Below are positions 15,269-22,752 of a DNA stretch of 25,954 nt, one piece after another. Source of the DNA: an uncultured Clostridia bacterium (GTDB lineage: Bacteria; Bacillota; Clostridia; TANB77; CAG-508); assembly GCA_934149155.1 (NCBI GenBank), contig CAKPDZ010000015.1, forward strand, positions 1 to 25,954. Direction: 5' to 3'. A program made the translations under genes and the position numbers. The notes below the pieces were generated by a model that had not been told where the DNA came from, searched no databases, and saw only the letters and a program-made list of their open reading frames with translations. Numbering within the stretch: position 1 is the first letter of the stretch; every line of letters starts with the position of its first letter.

Positions 15269-17014
15269 TTATTCCGTTCCTCCTGTCGGCTTATCTTTTA
15301 TATTAGTAAAATATCCTGGCGTTTCTGCTGTGTCTATGCGTGCATATGTTGCATCTATGTAGTTTGAATTGTATGTTGTGCCATTGCCTCCTATAATATT
15401 ATTATCTCCTCTAAACATATTAGTTGAATTTTCTACAGCAATAGTGTTCCATCCTGTATTTTCTTCTTCATTATATTCTTTAACATAAATTTTTATTAGT
15501 TCACCACATCCAGCAAACATTCCTGTCATATTATTTACATTACTTATATTCCAATTACTTATATCTAATTCTAATAATCTATAACATCCATCAAATAACA
15601 CCTGCATATTTTTTACATTACTTGTATCAAAATTACTTACATCCAATTCTGTCAATTGGCTACAGCCTGCAAACATTCCTGATAAGCTTGTAACTTTACT
15701 TGTATTAAAGTTTTTTATATTTAATTCTGTCAAACTATTGCAATACGAAAACATACTCCTCATATCAGTCACTTGACTTGTATCAAACGAAGTTATATCT
15801 AGCTTAATTAAATTTTTGCATTTGTAAAACATTTCATTCATAGTTATAACATTACTGGTATTAAAATCACTTACGTCAACTTCTAATAATCCATTACATG
15901 CATAAAACATTGTTGCCATATTAGTTACTTTTTCTGTATTAAAGTTACTTACACCTAAATTAGTTATATTATAGCACTGTGAAAACATTCTGCTCATATC
16001 TGTAACATTCCCCGTCTCGAAGCTATTTATTTTTAATTCATTTAAGCTTGTACATCCCAAAAACATAGCGTGCATATTTGTAACTTGACTTGTATCAAAA
16101 TTATTTAAATCTAAATTATTTAAGTTTTCATCTCCGTTAAACATCGCTAGCATATTTTGAGTTCCGGATGTGCTAAAATTTCCAAATTCTATATTTTTAA
16201 GATTAATCAAATATCTAAATAAATATTGTGCTTCTTTATTTGCATAAATTATTTCTTCGCTTACAAATGTTAATTCATATAATCCATTATTGTCAGTATC
16301 CGTATAATACCCAATTATACTTTCATCTTGTTTTTCTGATGCATCAAATCTTGCTACTATTTGGTCTGAATATTCTGGCTCTTTTCCTTGTTCAAATTTT
16401 ATTGATTCAATTTTTTCTTTAGCAATGGAACTAGTTAAATATTTACCACTTGCATCCTCTGATCCTGCTACAACCATTCTATTAGGCTCTGCCATTTTAA
16501 AGTTTAAGTATGATTTTAAGATTGTATTTTCTGGTATAGTTTCTGTTGTTTCATTTTTATATTTGAATGTGATATATACTTCTTTTGTCTCCCCTTGTGT
16601 TATTAGTTGTCCTATTTGAAACCCTTCTGTTGTTATCTCAAATGTGATATCTGGATTATCATAAAAATCATCATCATATATAACTCCAACAAATGGTATT
16701 TCTTCTTCTGAATTATTGTATACTGTAATTTTATATCTGATTTCTGATTCCGGATTTGTTTTTGATAGTTCTATTGTACTATTTAACATAGTTCCTAAAA
16801 AATTATCTATTTTGCAATTGCTTATGTTCGCATCTACATCACTTACACATTCCACATCTGTTATAAATACTCCACTTTGTGCATCCGCTATTACTTTTCC
16901 CTCTATTTCTCCTGTTACTGATTCTATTGATGCATATCCTATTCCCATTACTATTGCAGCTAACAACATTGCAAATAATAACATTATATTTTTACTTATT
17001 TTTAGCTTTTGCAT
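15269..17014 (-). CDS. BspA-like (DUF285) repeat surface or secreted protein
   Basis: 581 aa. The N-terminal hydrophobic segment (about residues 8-30, NIMLLFAMLLAAIVMGIGYA) is a signal peptide or anchor, and the shape '...IGYASIESVTGEIEGKV' recalls SipW-processed TasA-like exported proteins. A beta-rich region (about 35-200) follows, then nine consecutive BspA-type leucine-rich units of about 26 residues with the pattern 'TSxVTNMxxMFxGCxxLxELDISNFN' (about 290-525). The C terminus ends DKPTGGTE with no LPxTG or other obvious anchor. DUF285 proteins are surface proteins involved in adhesion to host or partner cells. AGGAG precedes the ATG at 17014. Just upstream is the inverted-repeat-flanked promoter segment at 17087-17303, so expression may be switchable. 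Confidence 0.88.
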   Translation of the reverse strand: MQKLKISKNIMLLFAMLLAAIVMGIGYASIESVTGEIEGKVIADAQSGVFITDVECVSDVDANISNCKIDNFLGTMLNSTIELSKTNPESEIRYKITVYNNSEEEIPFVGVIYDDDFYDNPDITFEITTEGFQIGQLITQGETKEVYITFKYKNETTETIPENTILKSYLNFKMAEPNRMVVAGSEDASGKYLTSSIAKEKIESIKFEQGKEPEYSDQIVARFDASEKQDESIIGYYTDTDNNGLYELTFVSEEIIYANKEAQYLFRYLINLKNIEFGNFSTSGTQNMLAMFNGDENLNNLDLNNFDTSQVTNMHAMFLGCTSLNELKINSFETGNVTDMSRMFSQCYNITNLGVSNFNTEKVTNMATMFYACNGLLEVDVSDFNTSNVITMNEMFYKCKNLIKLDITSFDTSQVTDMRSMFSYCNSLTELNIKNFNTSKVTSLSGMFAGCSQLTELDVSNFDTSNVKNMQVLFDGCYRLLELDISNWNISNVNNMTGMFAGCGELIKIYVKEYNEEENTGWNTIAVENSTNMFRGDNNIIGGNGTTYNSNYIDATYARIDTAETPGYFTNIKDKPTGGTE

Positions 17015-17117
17015 GAATGTTCTCCTTTTAATTCTCTAATATAATTTTTTCAATTTTATAAAACCTATTCTTTTTTACTAATTTTATTTTTTCCTTAAGT
17101 TATATACTTAAAGAAAA

Positions 17118-17174
17118 ACATCACATTTCCGTAACTCAGTAGTTGCAAGATGTACATGAGTTTCGCCTATTATA
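17118..17174 (-). promoter_or_regulatory. candidate minus-strand promoter with a pseudoknot-like leader
   Basis: Minus-strand TATAAT (17174-17169), with a weak -35 (TTAAAC, 17197-17192) 17 bases upstream, would start an RNA near 17162. That RNA opens with AACUCA pairing to UGAGUU (17157-17162 with 17133-17138). Inside the loop ACAUC (17153-17149) can pair with GAUGU further on (17122-17118), forming an H-type pseudoknot. It points to the BspA-like gene. No known riboswitch class was recognised. Confidence 0.35.
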
Positions 17175-17229
17175 AAAAATTAAGTCTTTTAGTTTAAAAA
17201 TATAATTTAATTAATGTCGAAAAAAGTAT

Positions 17230-17258
17230 TGATATATCAACTATTTATTGCTATAATG
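17230..17258 (+). promoter_or_regulatory. sigma-A promoter inside the inverted-repeat segment
   Basis: TTGATA (17230-17235), a 17-base spacer and TATAAT (17253-17258). In the sequenced orientation it fires toward the DUF1064 gene. Inverting the segment would aim it at the BspA-like gene. Confidence 0.8.
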
Positions 17259-17431
17259 AACTTAAGTTTTGACGTCTTTAAGTATATAACTTAAAGAAAA
17301 AATTTAATATTTATAATCACTTTTTGCACATTCTTTCTTATGAACTGTAAATTTTTTTAATAATATCTTTTACTTTTATAAAATTTAGTATATAATCTAT
17401 TTTAGATAAATTTTACGAAAGGATGCAAAAG

Positions 17432-17782
17432 ATGGAACATTGGAGTATAGAAGACTATAAGAACTTCACAAATAATAAAATAAAAAGAACTAAATACAGA
17501 GCAAATAAAACCTCTATAGACGGTCATACATTCGATAGCCAAAAAGAAGCGGATTATTACTGCCAATTAAAACTAAGATTGCAAGCAAAAGAAATTAATG
17601 GTTTCTGTTTACAACCAACATTTATGCTAGCACCTGGTTTAAAATATAAAGCTGATTTTATTGTTTTTAACACTGATAATTCTTATGATGTTATTGATGT
17701 AAAAGGTGTTAGAACTAAAGAATACATTACTAAAAAGAAAGTTTTTGAAGACAAGTATAATATGAAAATTATAGAAATCTAA
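17432..17782 (+). CDS. DUF1064 family protein, PD-(D/E)XK nuclease-like
   Basis: 116 aa, the only clear plus-strand gene. DUF1064 proteins are typical of phages and are predicted nucleases of the PD-(D/E)XK superfamily. The catalytic pattern is visible: Glu39 in DSQKEADYY, Asp75 in KYKADF and Asp89-x-Lys91 in IDVKG. The frame is open to an ATG at 17423, but that codon overlaps the AAAGGA ribosome binding site (17418-17423). The ATG at 17432 has correct spacing and gives MEHWSIEDYKN. A TATAAT-like box also lies at 17389-17394. The gene stands alone with no other phage gene, between two inverted-repeat elements, and the last two bases of its TAA stop are the first bases of the 297-bp element. 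Confidence 0.85.
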   Translation: MEHWSIEDYKNFTNNKIKRTKYRANKTSIDGHTFDSQKEADYYCQLKLRLQAKEINGFCLQPTFMLAPGLKYKADFIVFNTDNSYDVIDVKGVRTKEYITKKKVFEDKYNMKIIEI

Positions 17783-18077
17783 GTCTGTCAATAGGATATT
17801 CCTTTTTGGCAGATTTATTTCATATTTCATCTATTAGAAAACTTTAAAATATAAACTTTGAATGAAATGGCGAATGTACATGGAGAAACACTAGAGCTTC
17901 TATACAGTTTTATGGAAAGAGTTCACGATAGTGGAAGGGTGCCATAAAACAAATTAGAAGCTCTTAAGTTTCATAATAAGCCGAGCCATGAAATGAAAAG
18001 CTTATATTTTAAAGTTTTCTTTTTATTTCCTATAATATGAAAAATCTGCCAAAAAGGAATATCCTATTGACAGACTT
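17781..18077. mobile_element. 297-bp nested inverted-repeat element, MITE-like or structured RNA
   Basis: 36-base perfect terminal inverted repeats (17781-17816 and 18042-18077) enclose further perfect paired arms: 19 bp (17836-17854 with 18002-18020), 10 bp (17893-17902 with 17955-17964) and 9 bp (17907-17915 with 17942-17950). An apical UUCAC/GUGGA hairpin tops the structure. The whole element can fold into one long rod. Each 36-base end can also fold alone (CUGUCAA with UUGGCAG, enclosing AGGA/UCCU), as in REP-type or IS200/IS605-type ends. No transposase is inside, and no clear target duplication flanks it. It also forms the intergenic region between two convergent genes and could stop transcription from both sides. 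Confidence 0.75.
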
Positions 18078-18774
18078 CATTTTTTTCATTTAATATTTCA
18101 GTTTTATCTTGTTCTGTAATAAACTTATATTTCACCATTTTATCTAAAACCTGAACTTGTCTTTGTTTAGCCAAATTCAAATGTTTAGTTGGGCAATACG
18201 CAGAAGGAGCATTAGGAATACCAGCCAGCATACTAGCCTCATTTCTATTCATATCTTTAGGCTCTTTGCCATAATAACCTTCAGACGCATCATTTACGCA
18301 ATAATATCCATCTCCAAAATAACTTGTATTTAAATATAATTCTAAAATAGTATCTTTATCACAATTTCTTTCAATTTCATATGCCATATACATTTCAGCA
18401 ACTTTTCTTAGTGCAGACTTTTCTTGTGTAAAATAAATATTTTTGGCTAACTGCTGTGTAATAGTGCTTCCACCTTCTTGTAATTCCCAAGATTTTATAT
18501 TTACAAAAACAGCTCTAGCTATAGCAATAGGATCAATCGGTCCATGCTTATAAAACCTTCTATCTTCTACTGCAATTACAGCATTTTTATAAAAATCTGG
18601 TAAATCTTTTAGCTCTGTATAATTTTCTTGGCTTTTTATTTGAGTAACTTTATCTGCTACACTCTTTTTATCAAGAACTTCTTTATATATTTTGTGCCCT
18701 TTATATGCTAATATTCCTCCTGCTATTGCTATTACAATTATTAGTAGTAATATTATTCTTTTTATTAATTTCAT
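18064..18774 (-). CDS. monofunctional peptidoglycan glycosyltransferase (GT51)
   Basis: 236 aa. One N-terminal membrane helix (about residues 5-24) precedes a GT51 transglycosylase domain that polymerises lipid II into glycan strands outside the membrane. The five family motifs are present: EDRRFYKHG with catalytic Glu70, GGSTITQQLAKN (101-112), RKVAEMYMAYEIE (second Glu near 127), ILELYLN and the 'NEASMLAGIPNAPSAYCP' block. There is no transpeptidase domain, so it corresponds to MtgA/SgtB-type enzymes rather than a bifunctional PBP1. AAGGA lies upstream of the start at 18774. The last codons (Val-Cys-Gln) and the TAG stop lie inside the 36-base repeat of the neighbouring element, so the original C terminus may have been altered. 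It follows dgkA by 45 bases. Confidence 0.93.
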   Translation of the reverse strand: MKLIKRIILLLIIVIAIAGGILAYKGHKIYKEVLDKKSVADKVTQIKSQENYTELKDLPDFYKNAVIAVEDRRFYKHGPIDPIAIARAVFVNIKSWELQEGGSTITQQLAKNIYFTQEKSALRKVAEMYMAYEIERNCDKDTILELYLNTSYFGDGYYCVNDASEGYYGKEPKDMNRNEASMLAGIPNAPSAYCPTKHLNLAKQRQVQVLDKMVKYKFITEQDKTEILNEKNEVCQ

Positions 18775-18819
18775 AATTAGTACATCCTTTTTTATTTTTA
18801 TTATACTTTTAAATTGTGA

Positions 18820-19191
18820 CTAAAAAGTGACAATTTTCGGAATAAATATTATTGCTCCAATTATTACAGCTCCAATTGCTAAAGTCAATACTGCTCCAGC
18901 AGCAATATCTTTAGCTAATTTGGCTTGAGGATTTTTTTGAGGACTTACCATATCTACAACAGTCTCTATGGCTGTATTAAATAATTCTGCTGATATTACC
19001 ATTACAATTGCTATAATTATAATACACCATTCAATTTTACTTAATTTTAATAATATGCCTAAGGCAATGACTACTGCCATTGCCAATACATGAATTTTCA
19101 TATTTCTTTCAGTTTTAAATGAAGAAATAAAGCCTTCTATTGCATATTTAAAACTATTTATCATTTTTTTATATTCTTGTTTTGGATTCAT
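18820..19191 (-). CDS. dgkA: undecaprenol kinase / diacylglycerol kinase (DgkA family)
   Basis: 123 aa integral membrane kinase. In Gram-positive bacteria this family phosphorylates undecaprenol to recycle the lipid carrier used in wall synthesis. An amphipathic N terminus (FKYAIEGFISSFKTERNMKIH) is followed by three membrane helices. The catalytic block ELFNTAIETVVDMVSP (Glu69, Glu76, Asp80) is followed by KLAKDIAAGAVL, as in DgkA/UdpK. It begins 15 bases after the ackA stop and precedes the transglycosylase gene, so a lipid-carrier enzyme and a carrier-using polymerase sit together at the end of the acetate operon. Confidence 0.93.
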   Translation of the reverse strand: MNPKQEYKKMINSFKYAIEGFISSFKTERNMKIHVLAMAVVIALGILLKLSKIEWCIIIIAIVMVISAELFNTAIETVVDMVSPQKNPQAKLAKDIAAGAVLTLAIGAVIIGAIIFIPKIVTF

Positions 19192-19206
19192 ATTCGCTCC
19201 TTAACA

Positions 19207-20397
19207 TTATTTTACTAATCTTTCTGTTTCTTTTGCTATCATTAATTCCTCATTTGTTGGAACTACATAAACTTTTACTTTAGAATCTGGTGTAGAGATT
19301 TCTTTTTCTTCTCCTCTCATGTTGTTTGCATCAACATCAACTTTTACTCCCATAAATTCTAGTTTTTCGCAAATTCCTCTTCTTATGTTTATTTGGTTTT
19401 CTCCAACTCCACCTGTAAATACAATGTAATCTACTCCGTTCATTGCAACTGCATATTTAGCAACATATGATGCAATTTCATATTTAAATTTTTCAATTGC
19501 TATTGCAGCTCTTTCGTTATCTCCATAAGATGCAGCTTCTATTTCTCTAAAATCTGGAGCTAATCCTGATATTCCTTGAACTCCTGATTTTTTATTTAAT
19601 ACATTTTCAGCTTCTTCTGCTGTCCATCCTTCTTTTTTCATTAAGAATGTTACTACTGATGGATCTAAATCTCCAGAACGTGTTACCATTGGAATACCTG
19701 CAAGTGGTGTTAATCCCATACTTGTGTCAACTGATTTTCCACCTTGAACAGCACATATACTTGATCCTTGTCCTAAATGACATGTAACTATTTTTAAATC
19801 TTCTACATTTTTTCCAACTATTTCTGCTAATCTTTGTGATACATACATATGTGAAGTTCCATGGAAACCATATTTTCTAATTCCATATTTTTCATAATAT
19901 TCATATGGTATTGGATAAATATATCTTTCTTTTGGCATTGTTTGATGGAACGCAGTATCAAATACTCCTACCATTGGCTTTCCTGGCATTACTTTTTGGC
20001 ATGCTTCTATTCCAATAATTCCTGCTGGATTGTGTAATGGTGCTAAATCAATACATTCTTTTAAAACTTTTACAACTTCATCTGTAATAACTACTGATTG
20101 ATTGATTTTTTCTCCACCATGAACTAATCTATGTCCGATTGCAGATATTTCATCTAAACTATCTATTACTTTATATTCTGGATTTATTAATTGTTTTAAT
20201 GTAAAATCAACTGCTTCTTCATGTGTCTTTGCTGGATGTTGTATTTCAATTTTTTGTCCATTTACTTTATGTGTTATAAATGCTTCATCTTCTCCTATTC
20301 TTTCATACTTTCCAGAAGCTAAAACCTCTTCTGTTTCCATATTTATTAATTGATATTTTAGTGATGAACTACCACAATTTAATACTAATACTTTCAT
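19207..20397 (-). CDS. ackA: acetate kinase, second copy
   Basis: 396 aa. Interconverts acetyl phosphate plus ADP with acetate plus ATP. The ASKHA fold motifs are present: VLNCGSSSLKYQL at the N terminus (substrate Asn), AFDTAFHQTMP (catalytic Asp), 'GYRKYGFHGTSH'-type block and 'FTGGVGEN'. One substitution stands out: the arginine loop reads GIPMVTRSGDLDP, with Val where the adjacent copy and the family have Gly (MGTRSGD). It starts 15 bases after the first ackA copy, and the two proteins are similar along their full length and end alike (VKVYVVPTNEELMIAKETE), indicating tandem duplication. It probably makes ATP and acetate, perhaps with changed kinetics. Confidence 0.95.
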   Translation of the reverse strand: MKVLVLNCGSSSLKYQLINMETEEVLASGKYERIGEDEAFITHKVNGQKIEIQHPAKTHEEAVDFTLKQLINPEYKVIDSLDEISAIGHRLVHGGEKINQSVVITDEVVKVLKECIDLAPLHNPAGIIGIEACQKVMPGKPMVGVFDTAFHQTMPKERYIYPIPYEYYEKYGIRKYGFHGTSHMYVSQRLAEIVGKNVEDLKIVTCHLGQGSSICAVQGGKSVDTSMGLTPLAGIPMVTRSGDLDPSVVTFLMKKEGWTAEEAENVLNKKSGVQGISGLAPDFREIEAASYGDNERAAIAIEKFKYEIASYVAKYAVAMNGVDYIVFTGGVGENQINIRRGICEKLEFMGVKVDVDANNMRGEEKEISTPDSKVKVYVVPTNEELMIAKETERLVK

Positions 20398-20412
20398 TTT
20401 TCATTTTCCTTT

Positions 20413-21609
20413 CTAATTTTTTTTAATAACTTTTTCAGTTTCTTTTGCTATCATAAGTTCCTCATTTGTTGGAACTACATAAACTTTCACTTTAGATTCT
20501 GGTGTAGAAATTTCTGCTTCCTCTCCTCTTGCTAAATTAGCTTTTCCTGAAATTTCAACTCCTAAATATTCTAAATATTTACAAATTTCACTTCTTGAAT
20601 ATGGTGATTTTTCTCCAACTCCTGCAGTAAATGTTATAACATCTATTCCTTCCATAGCAACTGCACATTTTGCAATATATCCAGCAATAGCATAATGATA
20701 AGCATCAAGTGCCAATTTAGCTTGTTTTCCTCCTGCCAAAGCTTCAGCCTCAATATCTCTAAAATCTACTGAAACCATTGACATTCCAAATACTCCAGAC
20801 TCTTTATTTAAAATTGTTTCAGCCTCTTCTGCTGCTAATCCTTCTTTTTTCATTAAATATGTTACTACTGATGGATCTAAATCTCCAGAACGTGTTCCCA
20901 TCGGAATTCCACCAAGTGGTGTTAATCCCATACTTGTTTCAACTGATTTCCCATTTTTTATCGCACATATACTTGCACCTTGCCCTAGATGGCAATTTAC
21001 TATTTTTAAATCTTCAATATTTTTTCCGATTACTTCTGCAACTCTATTTGCTACATATTGATGAGATGTACCATGAAACCCATATTTTCTTACATGATAT
21101 TTTTCATAATATTCATATGGTATTGGATAAATGTATTTTTCTTTTGATATAGTTTGATGAAATGCTGTATCAAATACTGCTACCATTGGTTTATTCGGAA
21201 TAACTTTCTTACAAGCTTCTATTCCTAATACTGCAGCAGGATTATGCAATGGTGCTAATTCTTCATTATCTTTTATTCCCTGTATAACTTCATCTGTTAT
21301 TAAAACTGCATCTTTAAATCTTTCTCCACCATGTACTACCCTATGTCCTATTGCATCTAACTCATTCAAATCTTTAAAGATTCCATACACTTCACTTGTT
21401 AACCTATTCATAACAAATTGAATTGCTTTTTCATGATTTTTTGCAGGGTGTTCAAATTTATGCTTTATTCCATTTACTTTGTGTGTTAAAAATGAACCTG
21501 CTTGTCCTACTCTTTCGTAATTACCTTTTACTAGCATTTCTCCTGTATCTGTATCAATTACTTGATACTTTAAAGATGAACTGCCTGAATTTAACACTAA
21601 TATTTTCAT
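20413..21609 (-). CDS. ackA: acetate kinase, first copy
   Basis: 398 aa acetate kinase with all family motifs intact: VLNSGSSSLKYQV, VFDTAFHQTI, RKYGFHGTSHQYV, GGIPMGTRSGDLDP (arginine loop with the usual Gly) and FTAGVGEKSPYSR. With pta it forms the substrate-level phosphorylation pathway from acetyl-CoA to acetate, a main ATP source in fermenting Clostridia. A GGAGG-type site precedes the start at 21609. It lies 15 bases after the pta stop and 15 bases before the second ackA, so all three are one operon. Confidence 0.96.
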   Translation of the reverse strand: MKILVLNSGSSSLKYQVIDTDTGEMLVKGNYERVGQAGSFLTHKVNGIKHKFEHPAKNHEKAIQFVMNRLTSEVYGIFKDLNELDAIGHRVVHGGERFKDAVLITDEVIQGIKDNEELAPLHNPAAVLGIEACKKVIPNKPMVAVFDTAFHQTISKEKYIYPIPYEYYEKYHVRKYGFHGTSHQYVANRVAEVIGKNIEDLKIVNCHLGQGASICAIKNGKSVETSMGLTPLGGIPMGTRSGDLDPSVVTYLMKKEGLAAEEAETILNKESGVFGMSMVSVDFRDIEAEALAGGKQAKLALDAYHYAIAGYIAKCAVAMEGIDVITFTAGVGEKSPYSRSEICKYLEYLGVEISGKANLARGEEAEISTPESKVKVYVVPTNEELMIAKETEKVIKKN

Positions 21610-21624
21610 ATAATTCCTCCAGGT

Positions 21625-22623
21625 TTATTTTTGTTGAGCTTGTACTGCAGTTATTGCAACAACTCCAGCAACATCTTCACTATTACATCCTCTTGATAAA
21701 TCATTTACTGGTTTTGCAATTCCTTGGCAAAGTGGCCCATAAGCTTCAGCTTTTGCTAATCTTTGAACTAGTTTATATCCAATGTTTCCAGCTCCCAAAT
21801 CTGGGAATACTAATACATTTGCTTCTCCTTTTAATGGACTTCCTTTTGCTTTAAACTCTGCTACTTCTGGAACTATTGCTGCATCTAGTTGTAATTCTCC
21901 ATCAACTAATAAGTTTGGTTCTTTTTCTTTTACTAATTTAGTTGCTTCTATTACTTTTTCTGTTGATGCAGAATGTGCACTTCCATATGTTGAATATGAT
22001 AACATTGCTACTTTTGGTTCTTTTCCCACTAATTGTTCAAAGCTTTTACTTGATGATATTGCTATTTCTGATAATTTTTCTGAATCTGGCTCCTCATTTA
22101 ATCCGCTATCTGCAAATATAAATGTTCCATTTTCTCCATATTTACAATCTGGCACTACCATTACAAAAAATGCTGATACTAGTTTTGTTCCTGGTGCTGT
22201 TTTTAATATTTGTAATGCTGGTCTTAATGTATCTGATGTTGAATGTGCTGCTCCTGATACTAGACCATCTGCTTCATCTAATTTTACCATCATCATTCCA
22301 TAATATACTGGTTCAAGTACTAATTGATTAGCTTGCTCTTCTGTCATTCCTTTTGCTTTTCTTAATTCATAAAGTTCTTGTGCATATCTTTTAGTTTCAT
22401 TTGATTTTGATGGATCTATAATTTTTGTTTCTCCTAAATCAATATTTTTTTCTTTAGCTATTTTTCTAACTTCTTCTTCATTTCCTATTAGTATTACTTT
22501 TGCATATCCTTCTTTTTTTACTATTTGTGCTGCTTTTAATATTCTTGCATCTGTTGCTTCTGGTAATACTATTGTCTTTATTTCTTGTTTAGCTCTTTGT
22601 TTTATTTGTTCTATGAATGACAT
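21625..22623 (-). CDS. pta: phosphate acetyltransferase
   Basis: About 332 aa. Converts acetyl-CoA and phosphate to acetyl phosphate and CoA, feeding the adjacent acetate kinases. This is the short form, with only the PTA_PTB catalytic domain and no DRTGG regulatory domain. Active-site blocks are visible: MLSYSTYGSAHS, 'ANVLVFPDLGAGNIGYKLVQ' and 'GPLCQGIAKPVNDLSRGC'. The frame is open to 22656, but the preferred start is the ATG at 22623 (MSFIEQIKQRA, the usual beginning of Pta). An ATG at 22635 overlaps the AGGAAA ribosome binding site. It is first in the pta-ackA-ackA-dgkA operon. Confidence 0.96.
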   Translation of the reverse strand: MSFIEQIKQRAKQEIKTIVLPEATDARILKAAQIVKKEGYAKVILIGNEEEVRKIAKEKNIDLGETKIIDPSKSNETKRYAQELYELRKAKGMTEEQANQLVLEPVYYGMMMVKLDEADGLVSGAAHSTSDTLRPALQILKTAPGTKLVSAFFVMVVPDCKYGENGTFIFADSGLNEEPDSEKLSEIAISSSKSFEQLVGKEPKVAMLSYSTYGSAHSASTEKVIEATKLVKEKEPNLLVDGELQLDAAIVPEVAEFKAKGSPLKGEANVLVFPDLGAGNIGYKLVQRLAKAEAYGPLCQGIAKPVNDLSRGCNSEDVAGVVAITAVQAQQK

Positions 22624-22661
22624 ATTTTCTATCATTTCCTTTCTTATTTTTTTCATTTCCT

Positions 22662-22690
22662 ACTATATCATACTCTCTACAAAAAGACAA
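22662..22690 (-). promoter_or_regulatory. sigma-A promoter of the pta operon
   Basis: Minus-strand TTGTCT (22690-22685), a 17-base spacer and TATAGT (22667-22662), directly after the terminator of the upstream gene. Confidence 0.6.
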
Positions 22691-22699
22691 TATTTTTTC

Positions 22700-22744
22700 A
22701 AAAAGAAAACTCCCTTACGTTATATCAATTCCGTAATGGGAGTT
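22700..22744 (-). terminator. terminator of the GerQ-like gene
   Basis: AACTCCC-TTACG (22708-22719) pairs with CGTAA-T-GGGAGTT (22732-22744) with one bulge; TTTTCTTTTT follows on the minus strand. Confidence 0.8.
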
Positions 22745-22752
22745 CTTATTAT

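Larger units (their letters stand above)
17087..17303. promoter_or_regulatory. inverted-repeat-flanked promoter segment, candidate invertible switch
   Basis: 28-base repeats at 17087-17114 and 17276-17303 are inverted and match at 27 of 28 positions. They enclose 161 bp. Each repeat contains its own dyad, TTAAGT and ACTTAA around a 5-base asymmetric spacer, which resembles a tyrosine-recombinase core site. The enclosed segment holds a consensus plus-strand promoter and a weaker minus-strand one. It lies in the divergent gap between the BspA-like gene and the DUF1064 gene. No recombinase gene is in the window. Confidence 0.6.

Noticed and set aside
17087..17303. The 28-base repeats as rho-independent terminators
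   Set aside because: Neither dyad is followed by a T-tract in the direction of transcription away from a gene, and they flank promoters in a divergent gap rather than gene ends.
17853..18003. A short coding frame inside the 297-bp element (NEMANVHGETLELLYSF...)
   Set aside because: It is interrupted by a stop (TAA near 17945), has no ribosome binding site, and the same bases are better explained by exact complementary arms. It could be a transposase relic but I cannot support that.
20778..21854. Long plus-strand open frames across the acetate kinase and Pta genes
   Set aside because: They lie antisense to strongly supported genes, encode Leu/Phe-rich low-complexity products and lack ribosome binding sites.
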